A stretch of DNA of 64,000 nt from Mesoplasma chauliocola (lineage in GTDB: Bacteria; Bacillota_I; Bacilli_A; Mycoplasmatales; Mycoplasmataceae). The notes under the pieces are model-generated. The model worked only from the letters and a program-made list of their open reading frames with translations. It was not told the DNA's origin and searched no databases. Position 1 is the stretch's first letter. Each line of letters starts with the position of its first letter. Positions 22,605 to 34,143 of the stretch are shown here, one piece after another. Where the stretch lies: assembly GCF_002290085.1 (NCBI RefSeq), contig NZ_CP023173.1:212501-276500 (forward strand). The letters are read 5' to 3'. A program made the position numbers and the translations under genes.

Positions 22605-24203
22605 GTGTTCAAAAATAAATTAATCAGTAAAATATTATTTGGTTTAACTACAATTTCACTATCAATAGTTGCACCGCTAAGTGTGGTTTCTTGTCAAAAA
22701 ATAGTTATGATGAGTTTAAAGATCGCCCTATTAATTGATATTCACCGACTAACACAATTGATGCCTCATTAAATACTTTCACAAATGACCCTTGTTCTAT
22801 CTTATATAATAAAAAAGATAATTTATATTACAGTTTCAATGCTTTTTAGGGATGGAAAAGATTTTCCATCAGGATGAATTGAAATGACTTCTCCTGATTT
22901 AAATACATGAACTCAAAAAGATTACAAAATTAAAAAAGATAAGCATTTTAAAGATTTTAAGGGTCAAAATATTGCTTTTGCATGAGCGGTTCAGTTTGAA
23001 TAGATAAAGATGGTAAATTTTTTTGAAAAAAGTGATGTTGTTTTTGTATTAACTCTAAGAGATGCTATTTTGTTAAATCAAGATAGCAATGATGTAGATA
23101 AAGATGAAAATTTGATACGTTATAGCTGAATAGGATTTTTTGTTTCTCATGGTTTAGGGCAAGAAATTTATACTTCAGGAGTTATAGTTGATGAAAGTTA
23201 AAATTCTAATCGTTTAACAGATTGAAAAGGTACAACTATTTTTCAAATAGAAAATGATTTATATTTTGCTATTGCAGCAGGTTATCGATTAGAATTTTGA
23301 CAAATAAATAATTTTGGTAACAAATCACAAAACACACGGAAAAAACAACAAAAATAAATGAAATTTTTGTACTTAACATATGAGTTAAAGTACCAAATAT
23401 TGTTAGAATTGGTGACAATCTTTGGTATATTTCTGCCTAAGTTCAAGATGCTTGTTTTCCTGAATCATTTCAATCTTCATGATTAAGATTATGCGAATAA
23501 GATAATGTTAACAAAAGATTCAAACTAGTTCAAAAGAACGAAAAAGGCGAGTATGAAGAAATTAAAAATATTAGAACGCATGAAGGATCTTTAGAAGTTA
23601 AAAAAAACAACCTTATAATAATGTTTTGAATGAGAAAATAGTAGTAATTAAGAATATAGAAATATGATTAATCCTTGAAAAATTAATGAGTATGAAACAG
23701 AGGGATATAAACAAAGAGTTGTTGACCGATTACAAAAAAATGTTCTATTGCAAAATTTGCTATTTCTCGATTAATGCCAGCTAACTGAGAGGATACGATA
23801 CAAATATTTGATCTTGGTCTGGTGGTTATTTAGCAAAAATAGATAATAACTTTTGATGATCCAAGTAATCCAAAACTTGGATCAAATGATGAAATTGGAG
23901 ACTTTTCAGATAATGGGACAGCTGTTTATTATTTAAAAGGTAAAGATTTAACAAATAATTACAAATTAACTTTTAATAATCAGAATTTTTGTCTTTTATA
24001 CAAAAGAAGGTAAAGTTAATTGAAAAAAATGAAATACTCAAAGTAGACATGTAGATTTAACAGATGATATTATTATTGTATAAAATAAATGCACTTTAAC
24101 TTTTTATAATAAAACAAAGGCATAAAATGCTCACTTCATGTTGCCAAAAGGTACAACACATAAAATAAAAGATGGAGCAAAATCAATAATTCAAACAAAT
24201 TAA
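22605..24203 (+). pseudogene. GH32-like (beta-fructosidase) lipoprotein pseudogene
   Basis: A GTG start with SD AAAGGGA opens a lipoprotein signal peptide whose lipobox ends VVSC (Cys30). Reading continues only by changing frame repeatedly: a six-A run just after the Cys looks one base short, a stop follows SFNAF, another shift falls before SGSVWIDKDG, and a TAA follows VDES. Stitched together the product resembles clan GH-J glycosidases of family GH32: TNDP with the nucleophile-type Asp, SPDLNTW like the SxDLxxW block, SGSxxxDKDG, and LMPANW like the GWMxNW motif. The RDP motif is not intact. The parent was probably an exported enzyme acting on sucrose or fructans. The family call is moderate; the decay is clear. 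Confidence 0.72.
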
Positions 24204-24209
24204 TAATTT

Positions 24210-24240
24210 AAAAAGAGATGTTTTGAGCATCTCTTTTTAA
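24210..24240. terminator. Bidirectional terminator between pseudogene and trpS
   Basis: AAAAAGAGATG-ttttgag-CATCTCTTTTT; serves both convergent units. Confidence 0.85.
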
Positions 24241-24241
24241 A

Positions 24242-25252
24242 TTATTTTCTATATCAATTAATACCTAATTTGTTTTGTACTTTATTTAATTTTTTGTGAG
24301 CAATTTTTTTTGCTTTTAAAGCCCCTTTTTCAAGAACTTCTTTTAAGTAATCACCCTTTATTATTTCACTATATTTTTCTTGAATAGGAATAATTAGTTC
24401 TAAAAGAGCTTGCGTAACATCATCTTTTAGATCCTTATAATTTTTTCCTTCTCACATTTTATGACAATCATCTATTGAAACATTTTTAATAATTGAATAG
24501 ATATTCATTAAGTTTGAAACACCAGGCTTATTTATAGGATCATATTTTATTAAGTTTTCACTATCAGTTACAGCTGCTTTAATTTTACTTGTTATTTCCG
24601 CAGGGGTATCTAACATTTTTATAACAGCTTTAGGATTATCACTTGATTTACTCATTTTTTTAGTTGGATCTTGTAGGTCCATAATTTTAATATTGCCTTT
24701 TGTTAAAATTGGTTCAGGCACAACATGCATTTCATCATATTTATTATTCATTCTAATTGCTATATCTCTTGAAAGTTCTAAATGTTGCTTTTGATCAACT
24801 CCAACTGGAACAAATTTTGGATCATATAAAAGAATATCAGCAGCCATTAAACAAGGATATGTAAATAACCCCGTAGGAATTGAAATGTTATCTCCTTCGC
24901 TTTGCTTTGATGATTTGTCTTTAAATTGAGTCATTCTTGACAATTCACCCATTGTTGATTGTGTTGTTAAAATTCATCCTAATTGGGCGTGTTCAAAAAC
25001 ATCTGATTGTAAGAACAATGTCATTTTTTCTGGATCTAATCCACAAGCAATATATAAAGCTGTCATTTCCTTAGTTTTACTTTTTAGTGAAGTCGAGTCC
25101 TGAGGAATTGTAATTGCATGTAAGTTTGCAACAAATACAAAGAGCTCATATTCATTTTGATACTCTACTAAATTTTTAACAACTCCTAAATAATTCCCTA
25201 AACTCATTGAGCCGCTAGGAGTTATACCTGTAACCATTCTTTGTTTTTCCAT
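24242..25252 (-). CDS. trpS: Tryptophan--tRNA ligase
   Basis: 336 aa class I synthetase. The HIGH-like motif is PSGSMSLGNY (about residues 12-21) and KMSKS is at 199-203. It charges tRNA-Trp; mollicutes decode both UGG and UGA with tRNA-Trp, so this enzyme supports the altered code. ATG 25252 is preferred because GGAGG lies 5-9 bases ahead; a longer upstream in-frame reading has no SD. The final residues (INWYRK) include a TGA Trp. Confidence 0.95.
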
Positions 25253-25347
25253 TTTATTAATCCTCCGCTTTTTTACTATATCTATTATATCAAACATAAA
25301 TATCTTAATAATTGATATAATTATTTTACATTAACTTGAGGTGCAAA

Positions 25348-26127
25348 ATGAAGTATAGTATTGTAAAAAATGATTATGAAGAATCAAAAAAAATAGCTGT
25401 TGAGCTTAATGAACTCTTGAAAGCAAAAAAATGAAAAGAAGATAATAAAAAGCCTGATTATATTTTTGTAGTAGGCGGAGATGGAACATTTTTAAAGGCA
25501 GTAGAAATATATAATACTATTGTTAATAAAGTAACATTTGTTCCAATTAAATCTGGGGGAATAGGTTTTTATACAAATCACAATAGAATATCGGATGTAA
25601 AAGAAATTATATCTGATATTGAAAATCAAAAACCAATTGAAATTTCTGTTTTAGAAGCTAATGATTATAAAATAGTTAATGAAATAAAAATTATTAATAG
25701 TTTAAGACCATTAGAAGCAGATGTTCTGATTGATGGAGAACTTTTAGAAACTTTTAAAGGAACAGGATTAGTATTCTCTACTTCAGGTGGAAGCACAGGA
25801 TTCTCAAAATCACACAATGGTGCTGTTATTATCGATGAAAACAATATATTTCAAATGCTAGAAATTGCCCCAATTTCAAATAATAACTTTAGAACTATGA
25901 ATGCACCAATAATTTTTTCAAGAAAACACACAGTTGAAGTAGTTATTAAAAAAGCAAATGATGTTGAAATTATTGTAGATAGTAAAAAGTGTAAAGTACC
26001 AAATCACAAAACAATTAAAATTAAATTGAGTGATAAAAATATAAAAATGATTTCAAAAAATAGTGAAAAATTAACAAAGACTAAAATTTTAAATAGTATT
26101 TTTACAACAAATAAACCTTATAACTAA
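25348..26127 (+). CDS. nadK: NAD kinase
   Basis: 259 aa. The GGDGTFL motif (43-49) and the Gly/Ser-rich STSGGSTGFSKS segment, the counterpart of the usual TGSTAY motif, identify NAD kinase (PpnK). It makes NADP from NAD, needed here by GMP reductase and the SDR enzymes. The second motif has an extra Gly and Phe in place of Tyr compared with most bacteria. SD is GAGGTG, and two TGA Trp occur. It is divergent from trpS. Confidence 0.88.
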
Positions 26128-26186
26128 AAGATAATGTTTTTATATTAGTAATACTATACAATAATTAAATTAAATAAAGGGGTTAT

Positions 26187-26753
26187 ATGAACGTAATAGC
26201 AGGTAAGTACAAAGGTCTAAAATTGGATACTCTTGAAGGTATGAATACTAGACCGACATTAACACGAATAAAAGAAGACGCTTTTAACATAATTGATAAT
26301 TATTTTATTTTTGATAACAAAAAGAGTTTAGATATTTTTGGTGGAAGTGGTGCTTTAACTGTTGAAGGCTTAAGTAGAGGTATTAGTTTTGGGGTTATAA
26401 ATGATTATTCACGAGATGCTATAAAAATTATTAATCAAAACTTGAAAAAAACTAAATCATCTAATTGAGAAATTTATAATAAAGACTATATTGAATTATT
26501 AAATTTTTTAAATTTTAAAAATGCAAGATTTGATCTAATATATATGGACCCACCTTTTGCAAAGGTTGAATCATATCAATTAGTTTTCAATAGGCTAATT
26601 GAATTTAAACTATTGAATAATTGGGCAATAATAATGATTGAATCTGAAATGCCACTAGATCAAAAAGTAATTTCAGATTTTAAACTATTAAAATATAAAG
26701 ACTATAACAAAAAGCACTTATACATTGTAAGATTGGAGAATGAAAATGAATAA
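26187..26753 (+). CDS. rsmD: 16S rRNA (guanine966-N2)-methyltransferase family protein
   Basis: 188 aa. It starts MNVIAGKYKG-L with the RxTLxRxKEDAF block of RsmD. SAM motif I is LDIFGGSGALTVEGLSRG and the catalytic motif is DPPF (121-124), one more residue type away from the common DPPY. It methylates one base of 16S rRNA during assembly. It overlaps the next gene (gmk) by 8 bases, so the two are translationally linked. In Bacillus rsmD neighbours coaD instead. Confidence 0.85.
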
Positions 26754-27639
26754 TAAGGGAAAATTAATTATTATATCTGGGCCAAGTGGGGTTGGAAAAG
26801 GCAGTGTAAATGGGGAATTATTGCAGAATAAAGATTTAAAATTAGAATATTCTGTATCTATGACAACTAGATCACCACGCGAAGGAGAAGTTAACGGTGT
26901 TAACTATTTCTTTGTTTCAAAAGAAGAATTTGCTAATGCAATTGTTAATAATGAACTTATTGAATATGCAAACTTTGTTGGTAATTCGTATGGAACTCCA
27001 AGAAAATATGTTGAAGAAAAATTAAATCAAGGTAAAAATGTTATTTTAGAAATTGAAGTTGATGGAGCTACTCAAGTTATCAGAAGTGAAGACAATGTTT
27101 TATCAATTTTCTTAATGCCACCAACACTTAATGAGTTAGAATCTAGAATTAAAGGAAGAGCTACAGAATCTGAAGATAAGATCAAAGCAAGATTAGACAA
27201 AGCATTATTAGAGATTCCATTAAAACATAATTACGACTATGTTGTTGAAAATGATTCTGTTGAAAATGCCGTAGCTAAAATTACTGATATTTTAATTAGA
27301 GAGAAATGTGCTAATTCAACTGAAGAATCAAAATTTAAAAACTTAACTGAAATAGTACAAGAAATTGTTGATGATAAATATACATATTTCATTAACAATT
27401 GAGAAGCTAATGTTAAATTGTTGGCTCACAATTCAGAAGCAAAATCAGAGGCAGAAAATTTTGATGCAAGAGGTCAATTAATTAAATTGCTTTCATCAGA
27501 GGTTTATAGAAAAATACTTTCACATGGAGATTTTTCAAAGATAAATAATAAAGAATTTGTAGATTTTAAAATTCAAAAATTAATGTTTAAAATTAATTTT
27601 TTCAGTATTAAACAAAGAAGTGATTTTAGTGGAGACTAA
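26746..27639 (+). CDS. gmk: Guanylate kinase with C-terminal extension
   Basis: 297 aa, about 90 more than a typical guanylate kinase (about 205). Residues 1-190 are normal: P-loop GPSGVGKGS (12-20), SVSMTTRSPREGE, GTP(R)KY and a DxDGA-like VDGATQV. After a TGA Trp near 27403 the reading frame continues for about 75 residues with a basic, partly helical segment of unknown role. It phosphorylates GMP to GDP. ATG 26746 has GGAG at 7 bases; the ATG at 26740 is too close to it. The 3' end overlaps rsmB by 20 bases. Confidence 0.9.
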
Positions 27640-28897
27640 TAATTCAAGAAAAATAGCTTTTGAAATATTAAAAAAAGTTTTTAAAAATAAATCGTTTTCA
27701 AATATACTTTTAAATGATGTTTCAAAAATGCCTATTTCAGATAAATTTAAAAACTTAATTTTTGCTACAGTTCATGGAACTATAACAAATCAAATTCTTT
27801 TAAATGAAGTTACAAAAAAGTTAGTGGATGCTAAAAAAACAAATATAGATATTCAAATATTACTTTGAATGAGTATATATCAATTAAGATTTTTAAAAAC
27901 TATACCTCAATATGCAGTTGTTAATGAATCTGTAATGATTGCAAAATCTATAAATAATAAATTTGCCGGATTATTGAATGCATGTTTAAAAAAAGTAATT
28001 AAAAATGAGGAAGAATTATTTAATTTTTCTTCATTAGATAAACTGCAAAAAATTTGTATTGAAAATTCTTTTCCTATAAATCTTTTTAGCCTTATTGAAA
28101 AAGGCTATGGATTTGAAAACGCTAAAAGAATAGCTATAGATTCTAATCAAAAACCTGTTATTAGTTTTAGAGTTAATACGATTAAGATTTCTTTTGAAGA
28201 TTTTTTTGAAAAATATAAAGAAGAATTTGACTTACAAAAAACAGAAGTGTTAAATTGTTTAGTTTCAAAAAAAGCAATTGTTAAAAGTGATGCGTATAAA
28301 AATGGAGAAATAACAATACAAGATCCAGCTTCAATTTTAGTAGCTAATACTTTAAATCCTTCTTCTAATTCTAAAGTTTTAGATATGTGCAGCGCTCCTG
28401 GTGGAAAATTAACTCATTTAAGCATGATAATGCAAAATACAGGAACTATAACAGGATATGAAATAAGTGAAAATAAAATAAAACTTATTAATGAAAATAT
28501 TCAAAGATTAGGTTGTAAAAACATTAATTTAATTTGTGGTGATGCAACAAAAATTAATGAAAAAGAAAATTATGATTTCGTGTTATTAGATGCACCTTGC
28601 TCAGGTTTTGGAGTACTTAAAAGAAAACCTGAAATAAAAATTAATAAAATTGATTTTAAAAATGTAAATAGTATAGTTGAAATTCAAAAGAATCTACTAG
28701 AAACAGCATATTTTAACTTATCAAAGAATGGTACTTTGGTTTATTCAACATGTACAATAAATCCTGAAGAAAATCAAATTCAAATAGCAAACTTTATTAA
28801 AAAACATAACGACATTGAAATAATTGAAGAGAAACAATTATTTGGTTATGAAATGAATACTGATGGTTTTTACATATGTAAAATGATTAAAAGATAG
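27620..28897 (+). CDS. rsmB: 16S rRNA (cytosine967-C5)-methyltransferase
   Basis: 425 aa if the GTG at 27620 is used; a GTG at 27629 is an alternative, and neither has a strong SD, consistent with coupling to gmk. The N-terminal NusB-like domain (about 1-140) is followed by the Sun/RsmB catalytic domain: SAM motif LDMCSAPGGK, DAPCSGFG with the first Cys, and YSTCTINPEEN with the second. Same gene order (gmk ... rsmB ... prpC) is known in Bacillus with intervening genes now lost or moved. Confidence 0.92.
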
Positions 28898-28979
28898 AAG
28901 GTTCATGCCTTTTATTTTTTGTTGTTAAGGTTAAAAATAAGTATTTGTTATAAAATATATAAAAAGGAGAATGTAAATA

Positions 28980-29687
28980 ATGGATAAACAATTATCAAGA
29001 AGTGAAATTCATAAAGATTATGTTGAAGAAGTTAATAAAAAGTTCGCTAAAACAAAGGCGAATTTAAGTTTAAATACCTATGTTATGTCTTCACTAGAAG
29101 CTTTAAAAAACATTGATAATGATTTTTTTACAAAAGTTGAGAAAATTTTAACTCAAGAATATGATAATGTTAAATTTCATTTAGAACATGACCCTGAATT
29201 AAAACAACATAATTACGAAGTTTTAACTCTTTTAAATGAGTCTTTGCAAGAACTGAAAAAAATACAAGATTATGAATTATCAAACACTGATAAAGATATA
29301 AAGAATAGTGAAATTATCTTTTCTGAAAAAGAGTTTTATAAAAAAGAGTTAGAAAACTTGTTAGAAGATTTAGTTGCTAGAAATCAAATGTATTTAGAAA
29401 GAATTAATGAAAGTAATGTTTATAAAACTGATTATGCAGGTGAGCATGGAGAAACATTAGCTAAAAGTTTTTTAAGTACAGAAGAAAAAATAGCAATAAA
29501 CAATGAAATCAAAAGATTATCTTTTGGTGAACTGTCTAAAGAAATAGAAGCAAAACAAAGAGAAAAAATGCATAATTTAGATCAAAACAAAAAAAGATTT
29601 AAAATAAGAATTAAATTATTTTATATAGCTTTTGGAGTTTTTATAGCTATTGGCTTAATAGGATTAGTAGTTATTTTTCTAATTTAA
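28980..29687 (+). CDS. Tail-anchored coiled-coil hypothetical protein
   Basis: 235 aa, family not recognised. Residues 1-205 are hydrophilic, acidic and largely helical; the last about 23 residues form one membrane helix (FYIAFGVFIAIGLIGLVVIF) right at the C-terminus after a KKRFKIRIK basic patch, so the bulk should stay in the cytosol. No signal peptide or Cys. SD AAAGGAG. It starts the run that continues with cmk 16 bases later. Confidence 0.75.
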   Translation: MDKQLSRSEIHKDYVEEVNKKFAKTKANLSLNTYVMSSLEALKNIDNDFFTKVEKILTQEYDNVKFHLEHDPELKQHNYEVLTLLNESLQELKKIQDYELSNTDKDIKNSEIIFSEKEFYKKELENLLEDLVARNQMYLERINESNVYKTDYAGEHGETLAKSFLSTEEKIAINNEIKRLSFGELSKEIEAKQREKMHNLDQNKKRFKIRIKLFYIAFGVFIAIGLIGLVVIFLI

Positions 29688-29703
29688 AAATAAGGAGGTA
29701 AAA

Positions 29704-30363
29704 ATGAAAAGGAAAATTATTGTTGCAGTAGATGGAACAGCAGGATCGGGCAAAACTGTTACGTTCACTAATGTTGCTAGAAAAGTAGGATATGAATTTA
29801 TTGATACAGGCTTAATGTATAGAGCATTTACATTGCTTTGTATTGAAACTAAAATTGATTTTAAAAGTAAAGAGCAAATTATAAAAAATTTAGATAATTT
29901 TCATTTTTCAGTTAGAGATAGTTTGCCTTATTTAAACGGTATAGAAGTATCAAAGCGAATTCAAGAAAATGATATTGTAGAATTTATTAATTTTGTAACC
30001 CCAATTCCTGAAGTAAGAAAATATATGGTTGAAGCACAAAGAGCAATGGTAACTGGTGGTGGCTATATAGAGATTGGTAGAGACATAACAACAGTTGTAT
30101 TACCTGATGCAGATTTAAAAATATATTTAGATTCAAGTGTGGAAGCAAGAACTAAAAGAAGATTTAATCAAAATGAAAAAAATGGAATAAGCAATAACAA
30201 TTTTGAAAACATTAAAAATTCAATAATTAAAAGAGATAAACAAGATTTTAAAAATGGTTTAAGAAAAGTTGAAGACGCTTGATTAATAGACAATTCAAAT
30301 ATTCCAATTGATGAAGTTGTAAATATGATTGTTGATAGAATAAAAGAATTGGAAGGTGAATAG
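29704..30363 (+). CDS. cmk: Cytidylate kinase
   Basis: 219 aa. P-loop DGTAGSGKT (10-18), [10 protein letters not shown], and [13 protein letters not shown] correspond to the Cmk family (canonical GRDIGTVVxPxA). It phosphorylates CMP and dCMP. The order cmk-der-gpsA-HU matches Bacillus. Stop TAG is one base before the der start. Confidence 0.95.
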
Positions 30364-30364
30364 A

Positions 30365-31672
30365 ATGAAAAAAGGTATTGTAGCAATTGTAGGAAGACCG
30401 AATGTTGGTAAATCTTCATTATTTAATAGAATTATAAGAGAAAAGAAATCTATTGTTGAAGATACGCCTGGTGTTACTAGAGATAGAATATATGGTACAG
30501 CAGAGTGACTAACAAGAGAATTTATAGTTATTGATACAGGTGGAATTACACTTGAAGACCAACCTTTTGCAAAAGAAATTAAAGTTCAAGCAGAAATAGC
30601 AATGGAAGAAGCAGATGTAATTGTTTTTATTTTAAATCATCAAGAGGGTCTATCAGATGAGGATAAAATGGTTGCAAAAATCCTTTATAAGACAAAAAAA
30701 CCAATTATTTTGGCAGTTAATAAGTATGATAAAAAAACTTCTGACTTTGATCAATATGAATATATGTCATTAGGTCTTGGTGAACCAATATTGATAAGTG
30801 CAACTCATGGTATAGGAACAGGTGATTTACTTGATAGCATCATTCATCAAATGCCTTCTCATGAAGAAATAAGCAAAGACGACAAAACTAGAGTTTCTAT
30901 TATTGGAAGACCGAATGTTGGTAAATCATCATTAGTTAATTCTTTAATAGGAGAAGATAGAATGATAGTTAGTGATATTCCAGGAACTACTTTGGATGCT
31001 GTTGATTCTGTTGTAAAAGTAAACAATATTGAATATACATTGATTGATACAGCTGGAATAAGAAAAAAATCTAAGATTTTTCAGAATGTTGAAAAATATA
31101 GTTACTTGAGATCATTATCAACAATTAATGGAAGTGATGTTGTTCTTTTAATGTTAGATGCTTCAGTACCAATTACTGATTTAGATACAAACATTGGTGG
31201 TTTGGCTTTTGAAGAAAAAAAACCAATTATTATAATAGCTAATAAATGAGATTTGGTTGAAAATAAAGAAAAAGAAATACTAAAAAAAGAGGAAGAAATA
31301 AGAGCATACTTTAAGTATTTAGCTTATGCAAAAATTTTATTTGTTTCAGCACATGATAAAACAAGGATTACAAAAATCTTTACAGCAGTAGAAGAAATTA
31401 GAACTGCGCTTGATAAAAAAATTAAAACTTCAGTATTTAATGAGGTATTAAATAAAGCTCAATTAATAAATCCGGCTCCAAATTTTAACGGAGGTAGATT
31501 AAAAATTTATTATGGTGCTCAAGTTGAAGCTTACTTACCAACATTTGTATTATTTGTTAATAATCCTGACTATGTTCACTTTTCATATAAAAGATTTTTA
31601 GAGAATCAAATAAGACTCCAATTTGGCTTTGAAGGTGTACCAATGTCAATTATTTTCAGAGAAAGGAAATAA
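30365..31672 (+). CDS. der: GTPase Der (EngA)
   Basis: 435 aa with two tandem GTPase domains: two [10 protein letters not shown]-loops, at residues about 11-19 and 181-189, each followed by D-TPG/D-PGTT and NK-D motifs, then a KH-like C-terminal domain. Needed for late 50S assembly. Two TGA Trp occur, one in the second NKWD motif. SD is GGTGA within the end of cmk. Confidence 0.96.
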
Positions 31673-31677
31673 AAATC

Positions 31678-32682
31678 ATGAATAAAAAAAACATAACAAT
31701 AATTGGAACAGGAGCTTATGGAACTGCATTAGCTAATGTTTTAGCAGATAATGATCATGATGTTATTATGTATGGAATTGTTGAACAGCAAGTTGACGAT
31801 ATTAATATTTATCATCAAAATTCAGTATTTTTCGACAATAAAAAAATTAATAAATCAATAAGAGCAACTACGTCAATGTCAGCAGCTTTAGAAAGCGCAG
31901 AAATTTTAATCTTGGGTGTTCCTACAGCAGCGATTAAATTTGTTATTGACGATATTATTAAATATGCAAAAAAACCATTAGATATAATAAATACAGCTAA
32001 AGGTTTGGATGAAGAAAACTTGGGATTGCTTTCAGAAAAAATTAAAAAATATTTTGTAAATTCAAATGTTATGAAAAGCTATTCAGCATTATATGGACCA
32101 TCAATTGCTGTTGAGGTTGTAGATCGTCAACCTACAGCAATTATGATTGCATCTGATGAAATGGAAAAAGCAAAAGAACTTTGCGAAATATTTTCAAATG
32201 AATATTTTTACATGTATCCAACTACTGATATTGCAGGATGTGAAATTTCAGCTGCCTTGAAAAACTCAATAGCAATTGGGGGTGGGATTCTTAAGGCATA
32301 TAATGCCGGAGATAATGCTCATGCAACATTGCTAACTTTAGGCTTAAACGAAATGTATGAGTTTGGAAAACAATTTGGTGCTAAATTAGAAACATTCTTA
32401 AATTTTGCAGGATTAGGTGATTTAATCCTTACAGCTTCAAGTAAAAAATCAAGAAATTTCAGACTTGGAGAAAAAATTGTTGAACTAAATGATTCCAAAA
32501 AAGCTCTAGAATCATTTAATTTAACAGTTGAAGGTGTAGAAACAGCTAGAATAGCACATGAAATAGGACTTAAATATCATATTAGTATGAATTTTTTTGA
32601 AATAATATACAATATTTTATATAATAATGTTAAGCCTATTTCACTTTTAAACAATGTCTTTAAAGACGTGAAATTAGTTTAG
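31678..32682 (+). CDS. gpsA: Glycerol-3-phosphate dehydrogenase [NAD(P)+]
   Basis: 334 aa. Rossmann start IIGTGAYGTALA, substrate-loop LYGPSIAVEV and the catalytic-Lys segment AALKNSIAIGGGI are those of GpsA. It makes sn-glycerol 3-phosphate from DHAP for phospholipids, supplying the acceptor for PlsX/PlsY-type acylation (plsX is at 58.5 kb). It starts 5 bases after der; SD AGAAAGGA. Confidence 0.95.
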   Translation: MNKKNITIIGTGAYGTALANVLADNDHDVIMYGIVEQQVDDINIYHQNSVFFDNKKINKSIRATTSMSAALESAEILILGVPTAAIKFVIDDIIKYAKKPLDIINTAKGLDEENLGLLSEKIKKYFVNSNVMKSYSALYGPSIAVEVVDRQPTAIMIASDEMEKAKELCEIFSNEYFYMYPTTDIAGCEISAALKNSIAIGGGILKAYNAGDNAHATLLTLGLNEMYEFGKQFGAKLETFLNFAGLGDLILTASSKKSRNFRLGEKIVELNDSKKALESFNLTVEGVETARIAHEIGLKYHISMNFFEIIYNILYNNVKPISLLNNVFKDVKLV

Positions 32683-32700
32683 ATAATTAAAGGAGAAAAT

Positions 32701-32973
32701 ATGACAAAAAAAGACTTAATCAATGAAATTATTGCTAAAGAAAATGTTTCAAAAGTTGAATGTGAATCAGTAATTAATTCATTATTTGATTTAATAACAG
32801 AAGAATTATCATCTGGTAATGAAGTTTCAATCGCAGGATTTGGAAAATTCACTATTAGTGAAAGAGCTGCAAGAGAAGGAATTAATCCAGCAACAAGTGA
32901 AAAAATTACTATTGCTGCTTCAAAATCAGCAAAATTCAAAGCAGCTAAACAATTAAAAGAAAAATTAAACTAA
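32701..32973 (+). CDS. hup: HU-like DNA-binding protein
   Basis: 90 aa, complete HU: KKDLINEIIAKE start, GFGKF, and the arm with NPATSEKITI followed by SKSAKFKAAKQLKEKL. It bends and packages DNA as a dimer. It lies 18 bases after gpsA with a strong AAAGGAG, ending the cmk-der-gpsA-hup operon. Confidence 0.96.
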   Translation: MTKKDLINEIIAKENVSKVECESVINSLFDLITEELSSGNEVSIAGFGKFTISERAAREGINPATSEKITIAASKSAKFKAAKQLKEKLN

Positions 32974-32999
32974 AAGTAAGTAAACACTTACTTTTTTTT
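32972..32999 (+). terminator. Terminator after hup
   Basis: AAAAGTAAGT-aaac-ACTTACTTTT followed by more T. Confidence 0.85.
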
Positions 33000-33044
33000 A
33001 TTTTTAAATTAAAATAATTAAAGTAAACAAAAGGGAGTGTAAGT

Positions 33045-33584
33045 ATGCTTGTTGAATTATTAGCAAAAGGATTAATATCAAAACATAAATTATTACTAGA
33101 GAATTATAAAAAAATTGGAATGAATGAAAATCAAGTAATGCTAGTTTTAATAACTATGCAATTAAGTGATGAAAACAAAAAAATGATTACTCCTTTAAAG
33201 TTATCTAAATTTATGAATATATCTATTGACACTATTGAAATAGAATTACAAGATCTTGTTGATAAAAGGCTTGTTAAAATAAAACCAAAGGAAATAGATT
33301 TTAGCTTATTATTTTTAAAAATAGTTTTATTAATTGAAAATGAATCAGTTAAAAAGGGAGAAAGTTATTTCATTCAAACAATTGAAAAAGAATTAGGATG
33401 AAAATTCACTTTGCCTCAAATTGAAGAAGTGAAAGATCTTTTACATAATGCGATTTCAAGACAACAAGTTTTAGATATCTTATACAAAAATGAAATAAAA
33501 AATTATGAAAGTTTTTTAAAAATAGTTGGAAGATATTCAAATAAAATTGAAAAATCATTAAAGTTTAACTGATTAGAAAATTAA
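33045..33584 (+). CDS. DnaD-like replication protein
   Basis: 179 aa. The N-terminal winged-helix domain (NENQVMLVLITMQL ... ITPLKLSKFMNIS) and a C-terminal DnaD-type helical domain (about 110-175, ending FxWLEN with TGA Trp) match the DnaD/DnaB-primosome family. In Bacillus DnaD helps load the helicase at origins; similarity here is fold-level, so the function is by analogy. Its last 20 bases overlap the 3' end of recU on the other strand. Confidence 0.78.
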
Positions 33585-34065
33585 TTTTTGGAAGATAATT
33601 TAATTTAAATTCATTATCTAAATATAATTGATAAGCATTGTCTATGAATCATTCATATGGAATGCTTTTTTTGTTTTTATTTGTTCAATTTAATAAAGTA
33701 AAATAATCAATTAAAAAAAATTCTTCATAACTACCAAAGTAAATAATTAGAAAAGCAATTCCTTTGTTTTGAATAACCAGATTCATTTTATTTTTTTGAT
33801 TTTTCCTTATTAAATGAAAATCAAAATATTCTTTATAAGTTTCTTTTGCCTCAAATTCAAAATATAATCCTTTATATACGCCAATATAATCACAATTCAT
33901 ACTTGAATAAAATTTAGCACTTGTTATTTGATTATTTTTTGTAGAAATAGGAATTATGCTTGTTGGAATTTTTGAAACAAGGCACTCGTTATTATCTAAA
34001 TATTTCTGATGTGTTATATTAAGTAAAGTTTCAAGAAACATTCCTTGATTTTTTATTGGATTCAT
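33565..34065 (-). CDS. recU: Holliday junction resolvase RecU
   Basis: 166 aa with two in-frame TGA Trp codons. N-terminal N-x-G-x-x-x-E (NPIKNQGMFLE) and the nuclease core GVYKGLYFEFEAKET (the E-x-K motif), then HLIRKNQ, match RecU. It cuts four-way junctions after RecA-driven exchange; recA lies 1.4 kb away. Start 34065 has a GAGGTGAT SD. Its 3' end collides with dnaD with a 20-base overlap. In Bacillus recU sits beside the penicillin-binding protein gene ponA, absent here. Confidence 0.88.
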
Positions 34066-34143
34066 TTAATCACCTCATATTATTATTAATGATTTATTAT
34101 TTATATTACATGATAAAATAAATAATAAATGTGGAGGTGTATA

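Noticed and set aside
26740-26745. ATG 26740 as gmk start
   Set aside because: Its distance from GGAG is one base; ATG 26746 has 7 bases.
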